In this document: positions 9,322 through 14,496 of the stretch, in pieces | Layout of the letters: the number at the start of each line of letters is the position of its first letter | How positions within the stretch are numbered: position 1 is the first letter of the stretch | Assembly (NCBI GenBank): GCA_910588885.1 | Contig: CAJUSQ010000078.1 | Coordinates: 1-14,496, forward strand | Direction: 5' to 3' | Source: an uncultured Lachnospiraceae bacterium | GTDB lineage: Bacteria > Bacillota > Clostridia > Lachnospirales > Lachnospiraceae | Length of the DNA: 14,496 bases | Translations under genes and position numbers: made by a program | The notes under the pieces: model-generated | Databases searched by the model: none | Told to the model about the DNA's origin: nothing | Seen by the model: the letters and a program-made list of their open reading frames with translations, nothing else

Positions 9322-11454
9322 ATGGCTGTAATCACCATTGACGGTACCCGCCTGGAGGTGCCGGATCATAAGAATGTTTTAGACTGTGCGCTGGAAGCGG
9401 GAATCTACATTCCCCATCTGTGCCACCACCCGGATTTGCCGGAAAACGGTTCCTGCCGTATGTGTATTGTAGAGGTGGACGGGGAAGAGCATCCCGTGGC
9501 ATCCTGTACCCTGCAGGCGAAGGACGGATTGAACATCCGTACCAACAGTGAGCAAATCAGTAAGCTGCGCTCTCTGGCTCTGGAGCTGCTGTTATCCGGA
9601 CATCCGGAGGACTGCTCCACCTGTCCGAAATACGGCAATTGTGAATTGCAGACCCTGATTCAGTACATCGGGGCCAACAACGCAAGAATGCGCTGCCGTA
9701 CCAAGGGCTTTAAGGCAGAGGAGGGCAATCCCCTGATCATCCATGACATGAACCGCTGTGTCCTTTGCGGACGCTGCGTCCGGGCCTGCAACGACTTAAG
9801 AGGTGTAAAGGTGCTCCAGTATCAGAAGAAGGATCTGGAAACCTATGTAGGAACGTTACATAATAAATTGTTAAAGGATTCCGACTGCCGGTTCTGCCAG
9901 GCATGTACCGAGGTCTGCCCCACCGGAACCATTCGTGACAAACGCCAGCTGCTGGAAACCAAGGCCAAGAAGGAAGATGTGGTGGTACCCTGCCGCAGCG
10001 CCTGTCCGGCTCACACGGACGTTCCCCGTTACATCCGTTTTGTGAAAGAAGGAAAATACGACGAGGCGGCAGCCGTAATTCGGGAAAAGGTACCCTTCCC
10101 CAAGGCGCTGGGCTATGTCTGCAATCATGTCTGTGAATTGGAATGCAAGCGGAAAGAAGTCAACGAGGCTATGTCCATCCGCAATATTAAGCGTTATGCG
10201 GCGGAACAGGATACGGGTTCCTGCTGGAAAGGAAAAGGAAAGCAGCTGCCGGCTACCGGAAAGAAGGTGTGCATCGTAGGCGGCGGCCCGGCCGGAATGA
10301 CGGCGGCTTATTACCTGCAGAAGCAGGGCCATACGGTAACCGTGAAAGAAGCGCTTCCCACCGTCGGCGGAATGATGGGATATGGAATTCCCTCCTACCG
10401 TCTGCCCCGGACGATTATTGCAGAGGAAGCAGCCGTAATCGCGGAAGCAGGAGTGCAGATAGAAACGAATGTTCGGGTGGAAAAACCCCTGGAGCTTTTA
10501 AAAGAATATGATGCGGTTTTAATGGCCATCGGAGCCCATGTGGGAGCAAGGTTGCCCATGGACGGAAACCAGCTGCCGGGCACCCTTTTGAATATTGATT
10601 TCCTGCGGGAAGCAAGTCTTGGAAAGACCGCCGGGGAAATCGGAATGGGAAAACGGATTATCGTATTGGGCGGCGGAAATGTAGCCTTTGACTGTGCCAG
10701 GACGGCAAAGCGCCTGGGTGCGCAGGAAATCCATCTGGCCTGTCTGGAAGCAAGAGAAGCCATGACGGCCGATGACGAAGAAATCGAACAGGCGAAAGAA
10801 GAGGGCATTTTCGTACACCCGGCCCAGACCTTTGAGCGGATTACCGGAGAAGACCGGGTGACGGGCGTGGACTTTATGAACGTAAAATCCTTCCACTTTG
10901 ATGAAAACCGCCGGGCGATTATTGAGAAAGAAGAAGGCAGCGAGCACCATATCGAAGGGGATACCGTTATTTTTGCGGTGGGCCAACGGCCGGATCTGAC
11001 CGAAGAAGCGGGACTTGAGCTGTTCCGGGGAAGCTATCTGGTATTGAAGGAAGGCTGTAAGAGCATGACCAATACCGAAGGCATTTTTGCTGCCGGGGAT
11101 GTGGTACACGGCACCAAATCCGTAATTCAGGCCGTAGCGGACGGACGGGACGCCGCCAGCGAGATTGACAAATACTTAGGCGGAGACGGCGATATCACGG
11201 AAACTCTGGCCCCGGCCCAGGTAGCAGATCCCTATATCGGCAGTATCGAAGGATTCGGATATCAGGAGCGGAAAGGGACTTCCGTCACTCCGGTGGAAGA
11301 ACGACAGGATAATTTCAACCTGGTGGATCACGGAATCTGCGACGGCGATATTTGCAAAGAAGCAGGCAGATGCCTTCAGTGCGATTTAAGATTACAGATT
11401 GCGGCTCCAAGGCTTTGGGGCGATTATTCCGATAAAAAGGAGGCGAATGCATAA
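9322..11454 (+). CDS. Fe-S/FAD NAD(P) oxidoreductase: NuoG/HydA-like N-terminus fused to GltD/NfnB-like domain
   Basis: A 710-residue soluble fusion. Residues 1-80 are a [2Fe-2S] ferredoxin domain (Cys34, 45, 48, 62). Next is the NuoG-type His-Cys3 [4Fe-4S] site (His94, Cys98, 101, 107), then two [4Fe-4S] motifs (Cys146/149/152/156 and Cys189/192/195/199). From about 220 it becomes GltD-like: Fe-S cysteines 224, 228, 267, 271, 275, the FAD motif IVGGGPAG (318-325), a second Rossmann motif VLGGGNVAFD (448-457), FAVGQRPD (551-558) and GIFAAGDVV (587-595). The C-terminus adds CLQC (684-687). At the NAD(P) site the YRR of GltD, whose Arg residues hold the NADPH phosphate, reads C474-L-E476, hinting at NADH; this is inferred. 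The fusion resembles the large subunit of Sporomusa-type transhydrogenases and hydrogenase-linked NfnB fusions. Its stop overlaps the next start by one base (TAATG). Confidence 0.9.
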   Translation: MAVITIDGTRLEVPDHKNVLDCALEAGIYIPHLCHHPDLPENGSCRMCIVEVDGEEHPVASCTLQAKDGLNIRTNSEQISKLRSLALELLLSGHPEDCSTCPKYGNCELQTLIQYIGANNARMRCRTKGFKAEEGNPLIIHDMNRCVLCGRCVRACNDLRGVKVLQYQKKDLETYVGTLHNKLLKDSDCRFCQACTEVCPTGTIRDKRQLLETKAKKEDVVVPCRSACPAHTDVPRYIRFVKEGKYDEAAAVIREKVPFPKALGYVCNHVCELECKRKEVNEAMSIRNIKRYAAEQDTGSCWKGKGKQLPATGKKVCIVGGGPAGMTAAYYLQKQGHTVTVKEALPTVGGMMGYGIPSYRLPRTIIAEEAAVIAEAGVQIETNVRVEKPLELLKEYDAVLMAIGAHVGARLPMDGNQLPGTLLNIDFLREASLGKTAGEIGMGKRIIVLGGGNVAFDCARTAKRLGAQEIHLACLEAREAMTADDEEIEQAKEEGIFVHPAQTFERITGEDRVTGVDFMNVKSFHFDENRRAIIEKEEGSEHHIEGDTVIFAVGQRPDLTEEAGLELFRGSYLVLKEGCKSMTNTEGIFAAGDVVHGTKSVIQAVADGRDAASEIDKYLGGDGDITETLAPAQVADPYIGSIEGFGYQERKGTSVTPVEERQDNFNLVDHGICDGDICKEAGRCLQCDLRLQIAAPRLWGDYSDKKEANA

Positions 11455-12674
11455 TGGGAGCGTTTGAAACGGCAAAAAGCATGAGCAAGGAAGAAGTAAG
11501 GGAGAAAATCAAAGCAGCCGGCCTCCGGGAATTCGGCGTTTATAATCAGGATTTACTTGAAAAATGGGAACAGGATCTTGCAGAACAGAAGCGTTGGGAA
11601 GCTCCCTTAAAAGTAATCGCAGCCTTAAATAACAACGACACCAACCGCGCCCTTTTAGCCCTGCTGAAAACACAGGCAGCCGATATCCTGGAAGGGATGC
11701 AGATTGCGGCTTACCTTTTGGATGCGGAAGGGATGGAACTGTACCTGCCGGAAGGGGAAACAGAGCTGAAGGAAAGCCTGGCGAAAGCAGCTTCTGCCGC
11801 AGGGATTGAACTTTGTGAAGGAATTGTCAATGTCCGGACTTCCAGAGGGAGCAGTGTGAACCACATTGAAACCATGGCAGCCCTTGGCGAATTATTTGAC
11901 GGAAGATATACGCCGGGCACCTGGATGGCGGTTGCGAAGGACAACAAGACCGGGGAATTAATGCGGGTGTCCTTCCCCATGACCGTGCGTGACCTTACAG
12001 GGGTAACGGTGGAAGAGATTAAAGGGCTTGTGATTGGTTCTGCCCTCTATGACGCTTCCGGCCTGGATTTCGTAATAGAAAAAGATACCAATATCGGAAA
12101 CGGTGTGATAACGGTGCTTCCTGCAGACTGCTGTATCATTGACCAGGAAGAAAAGGTACTCCTGGCAGAGCGGAAAAACGGCTGCGGCAGATGTACCTTC
12201 TGCAGGGAAGGCTTAGGGCAGCTTCACACCATGGCAAAGGAAATTACCGAAGGAAAAGGCAAAAACGAATATTTGGGGATGCTGGAGGAAATCGGCAATG
12301 CCATGTCCTTTAGCTGCCAGTGCTCCGTTGGCCAGACCGGGGCGGACTTTACCCTGGGTACCTTAAAATATTTTGCAGACGAATATACGGATCATATCAA
12401 AAAGAAAAAATGCGGAGCAAACGTATGTTCCTCCTTTATGAGTATCTATATTGATCCGAATCTCTGCGAAGGCTGCGAAGAATGCGCGGATGTCTGTCCG
12501 GTGGACTGTATCGAAGGGAAGAGCGGATTTATCCATATGATCGACGAATTTGACTGTACCAAGTGCGGCAAATGCATCGAAGCCTGTGAGTATGACGCGG
12601 TGATTCAAACTACAGGCCGTGTTCCGAAGCTGCCGACCCGTCTGACGAAGTGCGGGAAGTTTAAGAAGCGTTAA
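11454..12674 (+). CDS. Degenerate NuoF/HydB-like Fe-S protein with C-terminal 2x[4Fe-4S] ferredoxin
   Basis: A 406-residue protein aligning by eye to NuoF/HydB along most of its length. GLREFGVYNQDLL (23-35) replaces the FMN/NADH loop GLRGRGGAGFPTGL, and IAALNNNDTNR stands where NADESEPGT is expected. ILEGMQIAAY (79-88), SVNHIETMA (134-142) and the C-terminal cluster region are kept. The N3-type [4Fe-4S] cysteines are 244, 247, 250 and 288 or 290, followed by VGQTGADFTLGTLKYFADEY. A dicluster ferredoxin domain is added: Cys338/341/344/348 and Cys368/371/374/378. I infer it neither binds FMN nor oxidises NADH and serves as an electron wire between the upstream reductase and a partner. The overlapping TAATG start, with AGGAGG at 11438-11443, indicates translational coupling. 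No NuoE/HydC-type subunit is encoded in the window. Confidence 0.88.
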   Translation: MGAFETAKSMSKEEVREKIKAAGLREFGVYNQDLLEKWEQDLAEQKRWEAPLKVIAALNNNDTNRALLALLKTQAADILEGMQIAAYLLDAEGMELYLPEGETELKESLAKAASAAGIELCEGIVNVRTSRGSSVNHIETMAALGELFDGRYTPGTWMAVAKDNKTGELMRVSFPMTVRDLTGVTVEEIKGLVIGSALYDASGLDFVIEKDTNIGNGVITVLPADCCIIDQEEKVLLAERKNGCGRCTFCREGLGQLHTMAKEITEGKGKNEYLGMLEEIGNAMSFSCQCSVGQTGADFTLGTLKYFADEYTDHIKKKKCGANVCSSFMSIYIDPNLCEGCEECADVCPVDCIEGKSGFIHMIDEFDCTKCGKCIEACEYDAVIQTTGRVPKLPTRLTKCGKFKKR

Positions 12675-12698
12675 GAATCTTAAGAAGCGTTAAGGAGC
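12661..12698 (+). repeat. Tandem 19-bp repeat at the end of the NuoF-like gene
   Basis: TTAAGAAGCGTTAAG occurs at 12661-12675 and again at 12680-12694, giving two 19-bp units (12661-12679 and 12680-12698) that agree at 17 of 19 positions. A degenerate third copy (TTGAGAAACGATA) follows at 12700-12712. The first unit contains the stop codon at 12672-12674. It reads like a local slippage duplication; a protein-binding role is not supported. Confidence 0.6.
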
Positions 12699-12729
12699 AT
12701 TGAGAAACGATATTGCTGGGCAACGGACA

Positions 12730-12795
12730 GGAGAGGTGGGCAAGGCTTGCTTTGTACCGGGATTTCAGGCATAAGTATGCTTGCCCCGCCTGTTC
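12730..12795 (+). other. Hairpin in the gap between NuoF-like and flavoprotein genes
   Basis: GGGCAAG (12738-12744) pairs with CTTGCCC (12780-12786), and the stem continues outward through GG/CC and AT pairs to about 12730 and 12795 with small internal loops. The loop is about 35 nt. No T-run follows, so it is not an intrinsic terminator. It could set an mRNA processing or stability boundary so that the flavoprotein is made in excess over the first two proteins. No convincing promoter was found in the 164-bp gap (TTGCTT at 12747 has only a poor partner). Confidence 0.35.
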
Positions 12796-12838
12796 CACCG
12801 CCTTGAAATATAAAAATTTTGGTTGGAGGTATATTAGA

Positions 12839-14293
12839 ATGAAGAAAATGGAAGCAGACGTAATCGTAGTAGCAGCAGGGCCTGCCGGCTTGGCAGCAGC
12901 CATTACGGCAGGGGAAAATGATTTGAAAACCATTGTATTTGAAAAAGCAAATACAACTGGCGGCGCGGCAAATATGGGTATGGGCCCCCTGGGAATCGGA
13001 ACGAAGATCCAGAAGCGCGGATTTTATGAGATTACCAAGGAAAAAGCATTTGACATCCATATGAAATACACCCATTACCGCGTGGATGCAGACCTGGTGC
13101 AGACTTACTTCGAGAAATCCGCGGATACCATTGAGTGGCTGGAGGATATGGGCGTGGAATTTGCCGGTTCCTTCAAATATTTTGCAGAATCCGAAGCAAC
13201 CTGGCATATTGTGAAGCCGGAAAACGGTATTATCGGACCCCGTGCGGCAGGCCCGATGATTAAGATCATGACCGAGAAAGTAAAAGAGCTGGGCGGCGAA
13301 ATCTATCTGGAAACCCCGGTACATGATATTATCATGGAAGACGGCAAAGCAGTGGGCGTATTGGCTACCGACAAAAACGGCGAGGAGATCGAGGCAAGGG
13401 CAAAGGCAGTTGTAGTTGCAACCGGCGGCTTCGGTACCAATGCCGAGATGATCAAAGAAGAATTCGATCTGGATCTGTGGGAGAACTTCTTCCCCTTCAT
13501 GGTTCCCGGAACCGCAGGCGAAGGCTTGAAGATGATGTGGAAGGCAGGCGCACAGAAGTTCGGCGCCAATATCGAAATGATTTATCAGCTGAAAGACAAC
13601 ATGAATTACTTCTTATTAGATGCGGTACTTCGTCAGCCCAACCTGTTAATCAACCAGAACGGCGACCGCTTCATGAATGAAGACCAGATGGGCAATACCA
13701 CCTTTACCGGAAATGCCATCAATCTGCAGCCGGGCAAGTATGCATACTGCATTATGGACGATGCCATTCTGAAATACTACAAGAAGAACGGCCCGGATAT
13801 CTTCGATATCGTGCATCCGGAAGAAGCCTTCCTTGCAGTGGAACCGGAATTCGAACGTGCAGTGGCAGACGGCTATGACGGATATATCGAAGCGGACAGT
13901 GTGGAAGAGCTGGCAGAGAAGCTGGGCATTGATGCAGACAAGCTGCAGGAAACCATTGATGATTACAACGACATGTGCGACGAGAACTTTGACTCCCAGT
14001 TCAACAAGAATCCCAAGTTCCTGCATCCCATCACCGGAAAGGGCAAGTACAGAGTCGGTAAGTTCTATATTGCCGCTTACGGTACCATCGGCGGCGTAAG
14101 AGTCAATAAATACTGTGAAGTTATGGATGCCGATGACAAGGCAATCCCGGGCTTATACAGCGCAGGAAGCGATGCAAACACCATCTACGGCGACAGCTAT
14201 AACTTTACCCTTCCCGGGAACACCATGGGCTTTGCCGTGAACTCAGGACGTATGGCCGGTGAGGCAATTGCGGACTACATTGATTCTCTGTAA
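12839..14293 (+). CDS. FAD-dependent oxidoreductase of the fumarate reductase / flavocytochrome c fold
   Basis: A 484-residue soluble flavoprotein. The N-terminal FAD site is VIVVAAGPAGLAAA (8-21), with Ala at the first Gly of GxGxxG. GGAANMGMGP (41-50) follows, then ATGGFGTN (194-201). The capping region includes NGDRFMNED (274-282). The C-terminal GTIGGVRV and GLYSAGSDA (438-446) complete the fold. Relatives reduce C=C bonds of fumarate, urocanate, cinnamates or steroids. Residues corresponding to the substrate Arg and His of fumarate reductase are not conserved: NTTFTGN for a TRD-type motif, AYGTIGG for HHTMGG, YNFTLPGN for NNRLGGN. A simple dicarboxylate is therefore unlikely. There is no Tat or Sec signal and no fused FMN or haem domain, so electrons probably come from the two Fe-S proteins upstream. 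I start it at 12839, where GGAGG (12825-12829) is well spaced. Confidence 0.88.
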   Translation: MKKMEADVIVVAAGPAGLAAAITAGENDLKTIVFEKANTTGGAANMGMGPLGIGTKIQKRGFYEITKEKAFDIHMKYTHYRVDADLVQTYFEKSADTIEWLEDMGVEFAGSFKYFAESEATWHIVKPENGIIGPRAAGPMIKIMTEKVKELGGEIYLETPVHDIIMEDGKAVGVLATDKNGEEIEARAKAVVVATGGFGTNAEMIKEEFDLDLWENFFPFMVPGTAGEGLKMMWKAGAQKFGANIEMIYQLKDNMNYFLLDAVLRQPNLLINQNGDRFMNEDQMGNTTFTGNAINLQPGKYAYCIMDDAILKYYKKNGPDIFDIVHPEEAFLAVEPEFERAVADGYDGYIEADSVEELAEKLGIDADKLQETIDDYNDMCDENFDSQFNKNPKFLHPITGKGKYRVGKFYIAAYGTIGGVRVNKYCEVMDADDKAIPGLYSAGSDANTIYGDSYNFTLPGNTMGFAVNSGRMAGEAIADYIDSL

Positions 14294-14305
14294 AGGGAAA
14301 AACCG

Positions 14306-14342
14306 ATATTTTTGATATTCTATAAGGATATGATAAAAATAT
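14306..14342 (+). terminator. Weak AT-rich stem after the flavoprotein gene
   Basis: ATATTTTT (14306-14313) pairs with AAAAATAT (14335-14342), and an inner ATATTC/GGATAT helix is separated by a small asymmetric loop. It starts 13 nt after the stop codon. The stem is almost entirely A-T and lacks a downstream T-tract, so a terminator role is doubtful. Confidence 0.2.
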
Positions 14343-14353
14343 AAAAGTATTCT

Positions 14354-14385
14354 ACATTTTTCTCTGGACAAAGGGAGAAAAATGT
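14354..14385. promoter_or_regulatory. 11-bp perfect inverted repeat around the -35 of the tRNA promoter
   Basis: ACATTTTTCTC (14354-14364) and GAGAAAAATGT (14375-14385) are exact reverse complements separated by 10 bp. The spacer holds TGGACA (14365-14370), a good -35. It could be an operator or the end hairpin of the preceding operon. No T-run follows on either strand in the usual position. Confidence 0.4.
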
Positions 14386-14396
14386 GATAATATAAT
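14365..14396 (+). promoter_or_regulatory. Candidate promoter of the tRNA gene
   Basis: TGGACA at 14365-14370 is a 5/6 match to the -35. TAATAT at 14388-14393 lies 17 bp downstream, and an overlapping perfect TATAAT is at 14391-14396 with a 20-bp spacer. Either would start transcription roughly 40 nt before the tRNA. Confidence 0.45.
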
Positions 14397-14397
14397 T

Positions 14398-14438
14398 CAA
14401 GTGGGAAGCACAATGAAATGCGTTGTGCTTTTCACTTG
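14398..14438 (+). repeat. Long inverted repeat just before tRNA-Pro
   Basis: Arms 14398-14413 and 14423-14438 pair over 16 positions (14 Watson-Crick, two G-U) around a 9-base loop (14414-14422). The element ends five bases before the tRNA acceptor stem and overlaps the expected transcription start. No T-run follows, so it is not a normal terminator. It may be a leader structure, a processing signal or part of a small dispersed repeat. Confidence 0.55.
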
Positions 14439-14443
14439 GATAG

Positions 14444-14496
14444 CGATGCGTGGCTCAGCTTGGTAGAGCGCTGCGTTCGGGACGCAGAGGTCGCAG
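14444..14496 (+). tRNA. tRNA-Pro (anticodon CGG), 3' end beyond the window
   Basis: The 5' acceptor strand CGATGCG (14444-14450) is followed by TG, a D-arm GCTC...GAGC with the AGCTTGGTA loop, and an anticodon stem CTGCG/CGCAG enclosing TTCGGGA. This places CGG at positions 34-36, reading the proline codon CCG. The variable region AGGTC and the start of the T-arm (GCAG) follow before the window ends. CCA and the 3' acceptor strand are not visible. Confidence 0.9.

Noticed and set aside
12713..12838. 42-codon N-terminal extension of the flavoprotein from a TTG, containing a CPAC motif
   Set aside because: No ribosome site precedes the TTG, the extension is not FAD-like, and the ATG at 12839 has a well-spaced GGAGG and begins the normal FAD fold. 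The Cys-x-x-Cys is probably accidental.
12680..13324. 214-codon minus-strand open frame over the flavoprotein start
   Set aside because: It overlaps the FAD-binding region of the real gene on the other strand, and the product is low in recognisable structure.

Overview
The window looks like the chromosome of an anaerobic, gut-type Clostridia, most likely Lachnospiraceae. Reasons are the moderate GC coding DNA with AT-rich gaps, near-consensus AGGAGG ribosome sites, a clostridial rubrerythrin, a DUF3788 protein, a UroD-like methyltransferase and soluble iron-sulfur/flavin redox proteins. No respiratory membrane complex, transposon, phage gene or CRISPR array is seen. The family assignment is inferred from protein character only.

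Layout. 1-67 (-): first codons of a small hydrophobic protein running off the left edge. 335-1489 (+): a DUF3788 protein, then a Crp/Fnr-type regulator. 1602-2576 (+): a UroD/MtaA-like protein behind a perfect palindrome of Crp-box geometry. 2752-5976 (+): a full-length carB with its own promoter and no carA. 6058-7581 (+): rubrerythrin and a Gfo/Idh/MocA oxidoreductase. 7628-9142 (-): a PucR/CdaR-type regulator, convergent with the oxidoreductase and divergent from the last block. 9322-14293 (+): three redox genes. 14444-14496 (+): the 5' part of a tRNA-Pro(CGG).

The most interesting part is 7628-14293. The first redox protein (710 aa) fuses a NuoG/HydA-like iron-sulfur N-terminus to a GltD/NfnB-like FAD-NAD(P) reductase. 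The second (406 aa) is a NuoF/HydB homologue whose FMN/NADH-binding loop has been lost while its cluster Cys and an added two-cluster ferredoxin domain remain. The third (484 aa) is a fumarate-reductase-fold flavoprotein lacking the usual dicarboxylate-binding residues. I infer a soluble chain in which pyridine nucleotide is oxidised at the GltD-like domain, electrons pass through many Fe-S clusters, and an unidentified unsaturated organic acceptor is reduced on the flavoprotein, under control of the divergent regulator.

A second story is the regulator at 800 and the 1602 gene. The TGTGC-N6-GCACA palindrome between them lies about 41.5 bp upstream of the start expected from an extended -10, the classic class II activator position. 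The same sequence could also be the terminator of the regulator gene.
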